From Actinophytocola xinjiangensis (lineage in GTDB: Bacteria > Actinomycetota > Actinomycetes > Mycobacteriales > Pseudonocardiaceae), in the NCBI RefSeq assembly GCF_001921215.1, contig NZ_MSIF01000004.1, positions 1-64,000 of the forward strand: a stretch of 64,000 nucleotides of DNA, given 5' to 3'. Made by a program: the position numbers and the translations under genes. Within the stretch, counting starts at the first letter, position 1, and each line of letters begins with the position of its first letter. Below are positions 1 to 11,656 of this stretch, one piece after another. The notes beneath the pieces were generated by a model. The model worked only from the letters and a program-made list of their open reading frames with translations, had not been told where the DNA came from and ran no database searches.

Positions 1-935
1 GGCGGCGGGAGCACGGCGACCGGCCGGGGCGGGGTCGGCGGCGCCGCGCCGGCCGGCGCGGACGTGGCCGCCGACAGCGCGCTGACCGCCTCCAGCATGC
101 TCGGTCGGCCGGTCGGCTCGGCGCGCATCAGCATCGTCAGCACCCCGGCCAGCGGGCCGGCGTTGCGCGCGGGCGCCACGTTGCCCGAGGCCACCGCGTG
201 CAGCAGGGCCAGCGGGTTGGAGTTCGTGCCGAACGGCGGCCGGCCCTCGACGGCGTGGTAGAGCGTCGAGCCGAGGGAGAACACGTCCGAGGCCCTGGTC
301 GGGTCCTCGCCGCGGGCGATCTCCGGCGCCAGGTACGCGGGCGTGCCGGCGATCCCGGTCTGGGTGGTCACCGTGCCGTCGTCGAGGGCCTTGGAGATGC
401 CGAAGTCGGTGATCTTCACCGTGCCGTTGTCGGCCAGCAGGATGTTGCCCGGCTTGATGTCGCGGTGCACGATGCCGACCGCGTGCGCGGCGGCCAGCGC
501 GGAGGCCACCTGGGCCCCGATCTCGGCGACCTCGGCCGGCGGCAGCGTGCCGCGTTCGGCCAGCACCGCGGAGAGGCTGCGCGAGGGCAGGAACTCCATC
601 ACCAGGCACGGGTCGCCCTGGTGTTCGGTGACGTCGAACATGGCGATGGCGTTGCGGTGTTGCAGGCGCGCGGCGATCCGCGCCTCGCGCATGGCGCGCC
701 GGCGGGTCTCCTCGGAGTTGGAGTCGGACAGCGCGTACCGGACGACCAGGTGTTTGATGGCCACGACTCGGCCGAGGCGCTGGTCCTCGGCCTTCCAGAC
801 CACGCCCATCGCGCCGCTGCCGACCTGTTCCTGCAACCGATAACGGCCGGCGACCACTGAACCCTTCTCGATCAGGAACTCCTCGTGTTCGTCTGCGCCC
901 GACCCCGAACCCGGTGGAGAGGATATCGAACTCAC
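1..935 (-). CDS. Serine/threonine protein kinase, N-terminal part (runs off window)
   Basis: Reading leftward from a GTG at 935, the frame stays open to the window edge, so the C-terminus is missing. After about 27 non-conserved residues it shows a PknB-type kinase domain. The glycine loop GSGAMG is at residues 39-44, the ATP lysine in VVAIK at 61, the catalytic HRDIKPGN from 157 and DFG at 177-179, followed by an APE motif. It should phosphorylate proteins on Ser/Thr in the cytoplasm. The sequence becomes Ala/Pro-rich near the edge, as in the linker that normally precedes a membrane helix. It is divergent from the acyl-CoA dehydrogenase at 990. The start is inferred; a later GTG at residue 27 is possible. 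Confidence 0.9.
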   Translation of the reverse strand, partial: MSSISSPPGSGSGADEHEEFLIEKGSVVAGRYRLQEQVGSGAMGVVWKAEDQRLGRVVAIKHLVVRYALSDSNSEETRRRAMREARIAARLQHRNAIAMFDVTEHQGDPCLVMEFLPSRSLSAVLAERGTLPPAEVAEIGAQVASALAAAHAVGIVHRDIKPGNILLADNGTVKITDFGISKALDDGTVTTQTGIAGTPAYLAPEIARGEDPTRASDVFSLGSTLYHAVEGRPPFGTNSNPLALLHAVASGNVAPARNAGPLAGVLTMLMRAEPTGRPSMLEAVSALSAATSAPAGAAPPTPPRPVAVLPP

Positions 936-989
936 CTGATCGTGCGGCGTCCTAGGCTGCCCAAGCAACTGTTTGGTTGGATGAGGGGT

Positions 990-1979
990 ATGCGGTTGAC
1001 CGACGACCAGCTGACCCTGCGGCACACCGTCCGCCGCCTGCTCGCCGCGTCCCCGCCCGACCTGTGGCAACGCCTGGTCGACCTCGGCGCGCCGGCCCTG
1101 CTGGTGCCCGAGGACCACGGCGGCCTCGGTGCCGGCCTCGCCGAGGTGTACACCGTGCAGTACGAGCTGGGCGCCACCCTGGCCGGCACGCCGCTGCTGT
1201 CCTCGGTGCTCGCCGCCACCGCCCTGCCGCCCGGCCAGACCCTGACGGCCGTGGCCGGCGGCACCGTCGCCGCCCTGGCCTGGTCGGCACCCGACCAGGC
1301 CACCGGCCGTGTCACCGGCCAGGTCACCGGCCGTGTCACCGAGCAGGCCGGACGCCTGACCGGCCGGGTCACCCACGTCCTGGACGGCGACACCGCCGAG
1401 ATCCTGCTGGTCGCCGCCGGGGACACCCTCCACCGGGTCGACCCGGCCCACGCCAGCGTGACCCACACCCCCGCCCTGGACCCGACCCGCCCGCTGGCCA
1501 CCGTCGACCTCGACCACACGCCCGCCGAGCCGCTCGGCCCGTTCGACGCCGACCGGGTCCGTGACGTGGCGTGCACCGCGCTGGCCGCCGAACAGGCCGG
1601 GACCGCCGCCCGCTGCCTGGAGCTGACCGTCGCCCACACCCTGCTCCGCCGCCAGTTCGGCCGGCCGATCGGCTCGTTCCAGGCGCTCAAGCACCGGATG
1701 GCCGACCTGCACGTGCTGGTCACCACCGCCGAGTCGGCCGCCATGGCCGCCGCCCTGGCCGACCCGGCCGACCTGCCGGTCCGGGCCGCGGCCGCCGCCG
1801 CGCACTGCGCCGAGGCGCTGCGCACCGTCGCCGGCGAGATGATCCAGCTGCACGGCGGGATCGCCATCACCTGGGACCACGACGCGCACCGCTACCTGCG
1901 CCGCGCCCACGGCGGCGGCCAGCTGTTCGGGACCCCGGCCGCGCACGTCGACCGGCTGGCCCGGCTAGTCGGTTTCTAG
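990..1979 (+). CDS. Acyl-CoA dehydrogenase family protein
   Basis: An FAD-dependent acyl-CoA dehydrogenase of 329 residues, short for the family (usually 370-400). The C-terminal half carries the classic QFGRPIGSFQALKH stretch and QLHGGIAITWDHD near the end, as in the alpha/beta FadE subunits of steroid and cholesterol side-chain oxidation, which act as heterotetramers. The N-terminal domain is present but compact. The chosen ATG follows GAGGGG by one to two bases; an upstream ATG at 981 is an alternative. The middle domain contains a 12-bp repeated block at 1302-1337 encoding a TGRV/TGQV run. Substrate cannot be read from sequence. A KstR-regulated locus lies 7 kb away, but no partner subunit is adjacent. 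It overlaps the convergent YjbR gene by 15 bases. Confidence 0.85.
   Translation: MRLTDDQLTLRHTVRRLLAASPPDLWQRLVDLGAPALLVPEDHGGLGAGLAEVYTVQYELGATLAGTPLLSSVLAATALPPGQTLTAVAGGTVAALAWSAPDQATGRVTGQVTGRVTEQAGRLTGRVTHVLDGDTAEILLVAAGDTLHRVDPAHASVTHTPALDPTRPLATVDLDHTPAEPLGPFDADRVRDVACTALAAEQAGTAARCLELTVAHTLLRRQFGRPIGSFQALKHRMADLHVLVTTAESAAMAAALADPADLPVRAAAAAAHCAEALRTVAGEMIQLHGGIAITWDHDAHRYLRRAHGGGQLFGTPAAHVDRLARLVGF
1302..1337 (+). repeat. Three 12-bp in-frame tandem repeats
   Basis: Three successive copies of ACCGGCC(G/A)(T/G)GTC inside the acyl-CoA dehydrogenase, with a fourth degenerate copy near 1357. They encode a Thr-Gly-(Arg/Gln)-Val run. The length is a multiple of three, so the frame is kept. 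Confidence 0.7.
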
Positions 1980-2306
1980 CTCGCGCAGCACGCTCCTTGG
2001 CGCGCGCAGCCGCCAGGAGTCGGTCAGCAGCTCGGTCAGCTCCGCCACGTCCACCGCCCCCAGCCGAACCAGCACGCTCGGGTGGCCGTCGTAATGCGGC
2101 GTGGTGAAGAACTTCGCCGGCTCGGAGCTGACCAGGCCCTGCTTGTCCGCCTCGCCCGCCACGAACACGACCAGCACGTCGCCCTCCTCGCGGATCCTGG
2201 CGAACAGCGTGTCCCTGACCCGGAACCCCGGCGTGCCGTACGACGGGCGTTCGGTCGTGTGCGGTAGCGAAAGGGCTACCCTCCGTACGTCGTCCTCGGT
2301 CACCAT
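1965..2306 (-). CDS. MmcQ/YjbR family DNA-binding-like protein
   Basis: A 113-residue protein matching the small MmcQ/YjbR fold. It starts MVTEDDVRRVALSLPHT, then has a GTPGFRVRDTLFARI segment and a terminal WRLRAPRSVLREL helix, a typical full-length member. The biochemical role is unknown; the fold resembles a double-wing DNA-binding motif. The ATG at 2306 is only six bases from the divergent start of the next gene, so the two promoters must overlap the coding sequences or the transcripts are leaderless. Its 3' end overlaps the acyl-CoA dehydrogenase. Confidence 0.8.
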   Translation of the reverse strand: MVTEDDVRRVALSLPHTTERPSYGTPGFRVRDTLFARIREEGDVLVVFVAGEADKQGLVSSEPAKFFTTPHYDGHPSVLVRLGAVDVAELTELLTDSWRLRAPRSVLRELETD

Positions 2307-2312
2307 GGAGTC

Positions 2313-3320
2313 ATGGTGCCAGCTCAGGGCGGCGGCGAACCGGATGTCTACCAGCTGGGGTACCTGCTCGGCGGTGACCGCGAGCGGGCCGCGCGGCTGG
2401 TCGCCGCCGTCGACCCGCCGACCGTCGAGTCCCTGGTCAGGGCCTGGCTGGCCGAGCCGGACGCGGACTACGGGCCCGGCGGGCTGCCCGCGCTGGGCGC
2501 CCTGGCGCCCCGACGCCGCGCGGCCGTGGTGCTGCGGCACTGGGCCGGGCTGCCGGCCGTCGAGGTCGCCCGGATCCTGGACCGCACGCCCGAGGAGGTC
2601 GACGAGCCGGGCGAGTGGTCGGCCCAGGAACTGGGGGCCGCCGCCGCTGCCGGCACCCACCGGCGACGCGGGCTGCGGGCGGCCGTCGCCGCGGTCGGTG
2701 TGCTGGCCGTCGCCGCCGTGCTCGCCACCGTCCTGGGCGTCGGCTCGCCCGACCAGACCCCCGAGGCCGAGGCGACCGCCCCACCCAGCTGGGTCCCCGG
2801 GGTCGACCAGGGCCTGGCCGCGCCCACACCCGGCGTCGGCGCGGTGGTCATCGACGCCAGGGCCCGCCGGCTGACCGACCAGCTCGCCCAGGCCGTCGAA
2901 CACGAACTGCCCGAGCTGGCCCGGGCCCGCACCGGACCGTCCGGGCCGCTGACCGGCTACACCGAACGGCCGCCGCTGGAGTTCTACACCCGCGCCGAGA
3001 CCACCCCGCCCGGCACGTACTTCGCCCAGGCCGTGCTTGACGCGCGGGGCGAGGCCGCCCTGCTGCTGCTGGAGGTGTGGCGGGCCGAGCGGGCCCATTG
3101 GGTGCCGCGCTGCCACGGCTTCGAACGCGACTGCGCCTACCGCGAGTTCCCCGACCGCACCAGGGCCGAGGTCGAGGAGTTCGTCGAGCCGACCTCCGGC
3201 GGGCACGGCCGGCGGGTGACCGCGCTGCGCCCGGACGGGACGTTCACGCGGGTCACCGCCTACGGCCCGGTGCTCGGCCTGGCCGAGATGTTCCGGTTCG
3301 CCTCGATCTTCAGCTGGTGA
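2313..3320 (+). CDS. Membrane protein with N-terminal sigma-region-4-like helix-turn-helix
   Basis: A 335-residue protein. Residues about 64-97 (APRRRAAVVLRHWAGL then PAVEVARILDRTPEEVDE) look like region 4 of SigE/ECF-type sigma factors. No region 2 is present. A single hydrophobic helix follows at about 121-143 after an RRRG positive patch, then a roughly 190-residue C-terminal domain expected outside the membrane. That domain contains a CHGFERDC pair of cysteines and is not one I recognise. The arrangement suggests a membrane-tethered DNA- or RNA-polymerase-binding module, perhaps a degenerate sigma factor kept as a sensor; this is inference. Its 3' end overlaps the convergent hydrolase by 11 bases. 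Confidence 0.65.
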   Translation: MVPAQGGGEPDVYQLGYLLGGDRERAARLVAAVDPPTVESLVRAWLAEPDADYGPGGLPALGALAPRRRAAVVLRHWAGLPAVEVARILDRTPEEVDEPGEWSAQELGAAAAAGTHRRRGLRAAVAAVGVLAVAAVLATVLGVGSPDQTPEAEATAPPSWVPGVDQGLAAPTPGVGAVVIDARARRLTDQLAQAVEHELPELARARTGPSGPLTGYTERPPLEFYTRAETTPPGTYFAQAVLDARGEAALLLLEVWRAERAHWVPRCHGFERDCAYREFPDRTRAEVEEFVEPTSGGHGRRVTALRPDGTFTRVTAYGPVLGLAEMFRFASIFSW

Positions 3321-4167
3321 ACCAGTCGAGCAGCAGCCGGGCGACCTCGTCGGGCCGCTCCAGGTGCAGGAAGTGCCCTGCGCCCTCGACGAGCTCCACC
3401 CGCGACCCCGGCGCCAGCCCGTCGTGGGTGAACCACCTCGGGTCGACACAGCCGTCGTCGGCGCCGGCCAGCAGCAGCAACGGATCCGGCGCCGGCGCCT
3501 CGCTGCGCGCCGCCAGCGCGGCCAGCCGGGGGTCGTGCAGGCTGGTGTCGAAGTTGCCCCGGTAGATGCGCAGCGCGTTGCCCGACAGCACCGGGTCGCC
3601 GTAGAGCGCGTGCACCCGCTCGCGGTGCTCGCCGGGATCCAGATTCGGCGACCAGGTCGCCCACAGGTGGTCGACCAGCCGGCGGTCGGTGGCCAGCAGC
3701 GCCTCCGGCAGGCCGGGCAGCTGGAACAGGAACAGGTAGAACAGCCGCTGCAACTGCGCCGGGTCGGTGAGCATCGCGCCCACCGCCGCCGGGGCCGGCA
3801 CCGCGCCGGCCGCCCCCCGGCGCACCAGCTCCGGCCACGCCGCCGCGACCCGCTGGACGATCCCCGCGCCGATGTCGTGGCCGAACATGTCCACCGGCGG
3901 ATCCAGCGCCCTGGCCACCGCGGCGCCGTCGGCGGCCAGGGTCAGGCCGTCGGCGTAGGTCATGTCGTGCGCGGTGGCCCGGTGGTGGCCGCGCAGGAAC
4001 GGCGCGACGACCCGGCGGCCGGCGGCCACCAGGTGCTGGGCCAGCGGGCCGAACGTCGCCGGATGATCGGGAAAACCGTGCCAGCAAACGACGACCGGCC
4101 CGTCTCCCGCCGCGAGCGCGGGGAAGACGAGCCGGTCGGTCTCGACGAGGATCTCCTCGAAGTCCAT
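3310..4167 (-). CDS. Alpha/beta hydrolase, Asp-nucleophile (epoxide hydrolase/dehalogenase-like)
   Basis: A 285-residue alpha/beta hydrolase. HGFPDHPATF marks the oxyanion loop. The nucleophile elbow reads GHDIGAG, so the nucleophile is Asp, as in epoxide hydrolases and haloalkane dehalogenases, not Ser. A late Asp in LAGADDGCVDP and the catalytic His in GAGHFLHLERP complete the triad. A helical cap lies between about 135 and 215. I chose the ATG at 4167 because conserved sequence begins there; an in-frame start at 4215 would add 16 residues of doubtful coding sequence. Substrate unknown. Confidence 0.85.
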   Translation of the reverse strand: MDFEEILVETDRLVFPALAAGDGPVVVCWHGFPDHPATFGPLAQHLVAAGRRVVAPFLRGHHRATAHDMTYADGLTLAADGAAVARALDPPVDMFGHDIGAGIVQRVAAAWPELVRRGAAGAVPAPAAVGAMLTDPAQLQRLFYLFLFQLPGLPEALLATDRRLVDHLWATWSPNLDPGEHRERVHALYGDPVLSGNALRIYRGNFDTSLHDPRLAALAARSEAPAPDPLLLLAGADDGCVDPRWFTHDGLAPGSRVELVEGAGHFLHLERPDEVARLLLDWFTS

Positions 4168-4215
4168 GGGGTGGCAGGGTAGTCCCGCGACGCCGCCACG
4201 CCGCGGGACCCACAC

Positions 4216-7200
4216 CTACCGCACGCCCGCCGGTTCCCCGACGCGCAGCGTGTCGGCGTTGTCCACCGAGATGCCCGCACCGCTGAACGTGTCGGTCACC
4301 GAGTAGTCACCGGCGACCCGCAGCAGCAACGACATCCGCCACGTCGCCGACTGCCCGGCGGCGAGCGCCGCGTCCGCGACGACCGTGCCGGTCAGCGCGC
4401 CGCTGCCGTCACGGGTGAGCGCCACCCGCTGCCAGGTGTCACCGACCCGCAGCCGCAGCACGACGTCCCTTGGCGCCAGCGCCGCACCGGCACCGACCCG
4501 CACCGTCCAGGTCAGCTGACCGGAGTCGGCGGTGCCGGTGTTGGTGGCCGTCACGTCGTACTGGGTGTGCTCGCCGACCGGGAAGCTCTCCCGGGTGTCG
4601 GTCACCGCCACCTCGGCCACGGCCGGCGGACCGACCTGGAGCGTGGCGTCGGCGGTGATGTCACCGGAGTAGCCGCCGGTGTCCAGGTCCAGCGCCAGCC
4701 GGTACGCGCCGTCCGGGGTCGCCGGGTCGACGGTGAACGTGTACGGCTGGGCGTTCCAGTTGACCGAACCCGCCCGCACCGGCGTCCCGTTCGGGTCGAA
4801 CAGGCGCAGGATCGGCTTGAGCTCGTTGGGGGCGGCCGCCCGGACCAGGCCCTCGACGTCCTCCAGCGCGGCCCGCTCGGGCAGCGTCAGGAACGGCCGC
4901 ACGTCGGTGGCCATCACCGTCGCGAACGGCAGGCCGTGCGCGTCGGACACCGACCAGTCCACAGTGGCCTTCCCGTCCTCGCCGACCGTCACGTCGCCCA
5001 GCGACACCGTGGCGTCGCCGCCGAAGGTGAAGCTGGTGTCGAACGGGTCGATCCAGTTCAGGCCGCCGACCACCCGGCTGGGCAGGAACCAGTCCTGCTC
5101 CAGGTGCCGCACCTCGTGCACGGTGACCGCCTCGTACCGGTCCAGGCTCGCGATCAGCGTGCCCGGCTGGTAGCGGAACCCGTGCGGCGCGGTGCCGGAC
5201 GGACGCAGGAACACCGATCCGGTGTGCCGCGCGTCGTCGGAGTCCAGCGAGATCTCCGTGCGTACCGCGAAGTCGTCGCCGACACCGTTGGCCGCCGCCG
5301 AACCCGAGGCCAGGACCCGGGGCGCGAAGGTGACCGTGTCGTCGTCGATCACGGTGATCTGCCGGTGCAGCAGGTAGGCGTCGCCGCCGTCGGCCGGGGT
5401 CGGTTTGCGCACCACCAGGGTGTAGCGGCCGACCGTGTCCGGGATCTCGAAGGACAGCTTGCCCTGCGCGTCGGTCCGGCCGAGGGCCTTCACCGTGGCG
5501 CCCGAGATCAGCTCCACGGTCGCGTCGGCCAGCGCGCCGACCGCCGCCGCGCCCGGCGCGTCGGCCGTCACCGCGGTCAGGTCGACCCTCGGCGGGCGCA
5601 CCCGGAACGAGCCCGTCAGGTGGCCGACCTGCACGGCGAACGTGCCGAGCCGGTCGGGGTCGACCGTCCAGGTCACGGTCTTGGACACACCGGAGTTGAG
5701 CTGCACCGGGGTGGTCGCCTCGACCGCGCCGCCGACCAGCAGCGTGGCGTTGTAGGTGCCGGCGGTGTTGCCGACGTTCTTCACCTGCGCGGTGACCGTG
5801 ACGTTCTCACTGGCCTTCACCACGCCCGGCGACACGCGCAGGTCGTGCAGCGCGTAGTAGGGCTGGTCGGGGTTGGGCGCGGGGGAGGCCCAGGTGACGG
5901 CGTTGAGGAACAGGTCGGTGGCCGCCTCGCTCCAGTCGGCCGGGCCACGGCCGGCGGTGTTGCCGTGCGCGGAGAGCAGCACGTGCCGGTTGTTGGCCCG
6001 CTGGTCGACACCGACACCGCCGCCCATCGCGCCGTCGACGGTGCGGCCGAGGCTGCCGATGGTCTGGCGGCCCTCACCCTCGTAGCCGTCGAACCACGCG
6101 ACCCACTTGGCCTGCGTGCTGCCGTCGATCACGATCTTGTCGCCGACCGCGTAGCCGTCGAAGATCGGGTGCTCGGCGGTGACCTCGTAGTACGACTCGG
6201 CCGACCCGCTGGTCGTGCTCTCGTCGGTGGTCACCGGCTGGCCGGTGTGCGCGGACAGCTGCTTGATGCCGTTACCGGTGCCGAACGCGTGGTCGGTGAA
6301 GATCACACCGGTGCCGTTGGCGTCGGTGGCGTCCAGGAACGCCTGGAACTCGGCCTGGTCGTAGTTCGTCGACATGGTGCCGTAGGCCAGCACGACGGTC
6401 TTGTGCTTGGCGGCCTCGGCCAGCTGGTCCCAGTTGTAGATCGCCGTGCCGATGCCCCTCGGCTCGAACACGATGTCGCGGAAGCGCTGGGCGCGGGTGG
6501 CCGAGCTGTCCACCACCGCCACCGTCTCGGCCGGGCGGCCGAAGGTGAAGTCGGCGGTCACCGACTGGCCGGCGGTCACCGTGACCGCGACCGGCTCCGG
6601 CGCGCGGAAGGTGACGTGCGAGGCCTCGATCCGGTAGTCACCGGCCGGGATCCCGCTGATCGTGTACGTGCCGTCGGCCGCGGTCACGGCCGACAGGTCG
6701 CTGGGCACGTCGAGGACCTTCACCGTGACACCGGGGATGCCGGCGCCGGAGACGTCCAGGGTGACCTTGCCGGTGACCGCGCCGTTGGGCAGCGGGGTCA
6801 ACGCGACATCGGCCGTGGCGAACGAGTTCTCGACGACCTCGACGCCGGTGGTGGTGCCGTCCTCGTAGCCGAAGGACGTCGCGCTGACCGAGTAGGTACC
6901 CGGTTCCAGCCGCGCGCTGAACGTGCCGTCGGCGGCGGTGACCGCCGTGCGGCTGCCCGGCTCGATGGTGACCGTGGCGCCGGGGACCGGGTCGCCGGTC
7001 GCGGCGTCGGTGATCGTGCCCTCCAGGCCGGAGTTCAGCGCGACGAACCGGACGGCCTCGTAGGCGTCGATCCTGGCCACGCCGAAGCGGGTGTCCGGCG
7101 GCTGCTGGGCGTAGCGGTCGTCCCAGAAACCGGTGTCGCCCAACACGTCCTGCGCCTCGTCGACCGACAGTTCGCCGGCCCTGGCCGAGAGCATCAGCGC

Positions 7201-8493
7201 GACGGTGCCGGCGGTGTGCGGGGTGGCCATCGAGGTGCCGTCCAGCGTGCGGTAGCCGCCGCCGGGCGAGGCCGAGTAGACGTCGTCACCGGGCGCGGAG
7301 ATGTTGGGCTTGACCCAGCTCTCCGGCCACTCGGCCGGCGGGTCGACCCACTGGTTCTTGCGCACCACGGCGCCGCAGGAGAACGAGGCCACGTTGTCGT
7401 TGACGTCGGTCGCGCCGACGCCGACGGCCTCGAACACGTTGCCCGGGCTGCCGGTGCCGATGGACCCGCAGTTGTTGCCGATGGCGAAGGCGGGGAACGT
7501 GCCCAGGGCGCGGATGGCCCTGGTCGGGGCGATCATCTCCTCGTAGAACCCGTTGGCGCCCAACGACATGTTGATCACGTCGGCCGGGCGGCCGGCCGGG
7601 TTGCCGGCGGAGTCGACCGGGGCGATGGCCCACTCCATACCGGCCGCCACCTGGGCGAACGAGCCGCTGCCGCCGGGGATGACGAGGCCGTGCATCAGCT
7701 CGGCGCCGGTGGCCACGCCAATCGCGGTGCCGGAGGTGGCGCCGCCGTGGATCGTGCCGGACACGTGCGTGCCGTGGTAGGCCGAGTCGTGCGGGTTGGT
7801 GGCCATCCGGCCGCCGCTGGCGTCGAACTCCATCCAGCCGCCGGGGTACTTCGGGTCGGCGGGGTCGTCGGTGACCATCTTGCCGACCAGGTCGGGGTGG
7901 GTGATGTCGACGCCGGTGTCCAGGGTCGCCACCCGCACGCCGGACCCGGTCACGCCCAGCTCGTCCCAGACGCGGTCGGCCTGGATCTTGTCCAGGCCCC
8001 AGGTCAGGTCGGCCGTCGGCGCGACGTCGTTGGTCGACGGCGTCGGTTCCGGTGCGGTGAGCTCGAAGTTCGGGATGACGCGCTGCACGCCGGGTGCCTC
8101 GGCGAGCGCGTTCACGGCGTTGGTGCTGGCGGGAATCTCGACCAGCAGCATGTTGGTGATCCAGAACCGGTTGACGACCGTGGCGGTCTCGCCGATGGCC
8201 TCCTGCGCCTCCGCCTGGGTCTGGGCCGCGTGGTCGCGCAGACTGGCGAGGATCTGCTCCCGGTCGCCGTCGAGGTCGGCGGTGTTGGGCAGCATCATGA
8301 GGGCCTGGACGGACTCATCCTCCCCGGCGGCCGCGATCTGGGCGATCAGCTCCGGTGCGATCGGGGCGGCGGAGGATACGTCGGGTTGGAAGGCTGGGGC
8401 AAGGGTGACGAACAGTCCTGCTGCGGCTGCGATCGCCACCCAGGGTCTGGCCGCGCTACGCGGCCAAGGTCTGCGCAAGGACGGACGGGGCAT
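4216..8493 (-). CDS. Secreted multidomain subtilisin-like serine protease (S8)
   Basis: A 1425-residue exported protease. An Arg-rich N-terminus and hydrophobic core (about 18-35) form a signal peptide. An inhibitor-I9-like propeptide follows (about 50-145). The peptidase domain has the triad Asp192 (ATLDTGVDITHPD), His243 (HGTHVSG) and Ser421 (DGTSMATPHTAG), with the oxyanion Asn in AIGNN near 340. Two carboxypeptidase-regulatory beta-sandwich domains follow (about 490-650), then a CARDB-like domain (about 870-960) and further beta-rich repeats. It should degrade proteins outside the cell. The start follows TTGAGGAGG closely, and that site is partly inside a hairpin (8502-8532). A very long open frame on the opposite strand is an artefact of GC bias. 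Confidence 0.95.
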   Translation of the reverse strand: MPRPSLRRPWPRSAARPWVAIAAAAGLFVTLAPAFQPDVSSAAPIAPELIAQIAAAGEDESVQALMMLPNTADLDGDREQILASLRDHAAQTQAEAQEAIGETATVVNRFWITNMLLVEIPASTNAVNALAEAPGVQRVIPNFELTAPEPTPSTNDVAPTADLTWGLDKIQADRVWDELGVTGSGVRVATLDTGVDITHPDLVGKMVTDDPADPKYPGGWMEFDASGGRMATNPHDSAYHGTHVSGTIHGGATSGTAIGVATGAELMHGLVIPGGSGSFAQVAAGMEWAIAPVDSAGNPAGRPADVINMSLGANGFYEEMIAPTRAIRALGTFPAFAIGNNCGSIGTGSPGNVFEAVGVGATDVNDNVASFSCGAVVRKNQWVDPPAEWPESWVKPNISAPGDDVYSASPGGGYRTLDGTSMATPHTAGTVALMLSARAGELSVDEAQDVLGDTGFWDDRYAQQPPDTRFGVARIDAYEAVRFVALNSGLEGTITDAATGDPVPGATVTIEPGSRTAVTAADGTFSARLEPGTYSVSATSFGYEDGTTTGVEVVENSFATADVALTPLPNGAVTGKVTLDVSGAGIPGVTVKVLDVPSDLSAVTAADGTYTISGIPAGDYRIEASHVTFRAPEPVAVTVTAGQSVTADFTFGRPAETVAVVDSSATRAQRFRDIVFEPRGIGTAIYNWDQLAEAAKHKTVVLAYGTMSTNYDQAEFQAFLDATDANGTGVIFTDHAFGTGNGIKQLSAHTGQPVTTDESTTSGSAESYYEVTAEHPIFDGYAVGDKIVIDGSTQAKWVAWFDGYEGEGRQTIGSLGRTVDGAMGGGVGVDQRANNRHVLLSAHGNTAGRGPADWSEAATDLFLNAVTWASPAPNPDQPYYALHDLRVSPGVVKASENVTVTAQVKNVGNTAGTYNATLLVGGAVEATTPVQLNSGVSKTVTWTVDPDRLGTFAVQVGHLTGSFRVRPPRVDLTAVTADAPGAAAVGALADATVELISGATVKALGRTDAQGKLSFEIPDTVGRYTLVVRKPTPADGGDAYLLHRQITVIDDDTVTFAPRVLASGSAAANGVGDDFAVRTEISLDSDDARHTGSVFLRPSGTAPHGFRYQPGTLIASLDRYEAVTVHEVRHLEQDWFLPSRVVGGLNWIDPFDTSFTFGGDATVSLGDVTVGEDGKATVDWSVSDAHGLPFATVMATDVRPFLTLPERAALEDVEGLVRAAAPNELKPILRLFDPNGTPVRAGSVNWNAQPYTFTVDPATPDGAYRLALDLDTGGYSGDITADATLQVGPPAVAEVAVTDTRESFPVGEHTQYDVTATNTGTADSGQLTWTVRVGAGAALAPRDVVLRLRVGDTWQRVALTRDGSGALTGTVVADAALAAGQSATWRMSLLLRVAGDYSVTDTFSGAGISVDNADTLRVGEPAGVR

Positions 8494-8501
8494 GCGTGCC
8501 T

Positions 8502-8532
8502 CCTCAAGAGCGAGATTTTCGCTCCCTTGAGG
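8502..8532 (-). promoter_or_regulatory. 5'-UTR hairpin overlapping the subtilase ribosome binding site
   Basis: In the minus-strand transcript an arm CCTCAAGGGAGCGA (8532-8519) pairs with TCGCTCTTGAGG (8513-8502), leaving a five-base loop and a GG bulge. The 3' arm supplies the first half of the Shine-Dalgarno stretch TTGAGGAGG that ends about six bases before the ATG at 8493. The fold could limit translation or, alternatively, act as the 3' end of the upstream hsa transcript. No U-tract follows, which argues against simple intrinsic termination. Confidence 0.6.
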
Positions 8533-8623
8533 ATGATTGAAATTTCCCCACCGTCAATGCGCTGCATGGTCTATCACAGCAGGTCCGTCTGCTGTCGACC
8601 CAGCGTGACCGCTTTGCGTCATG

Positions 8624-11540
<2,917 letters not shown>

Positions 11541-11551
11541 CCGTCCGAGAG

Positions 11552-11565
11552 TAGAACACGTTCTT
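11552..11565. promoter_or_regulatory. KstR-type operator (hsaA promoter)
   Basis: TAGAACACGTTCTT. The core AGAAC-AC-GTTCT is a perfect inverted repeat and fits the KstR motif TnnAACnnGTTnnA except at the last base. KstR is the TetR repressor of cholesterol catabolism in mycobacteria and rhodococci. The site lies between hsaA and the divergent coiled-coil gene and could control both. Confidence 0.85.
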
Positions 11566-11656
11566 GTTTCTGTCGACTGATGGCCCTGTGGACAACTCTT
11601 TGGCGTGTCGCCGGCGTTCCGGCAGGCTGGCCATCAACACCGAAAGGGGGGCTCAC

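Noticed and set aside
961-976. CCAAGCA-ac-TGTTTGG as a KstR or KstR2 box upstream of the acyl-CoA dehydrogenase
   Set aside because: It is a near-palindrome but fits neither TnnAACnnGTTnnA nor the CAAG-nn-CTTG pattern. At most it is an unassigned TetR-type site.
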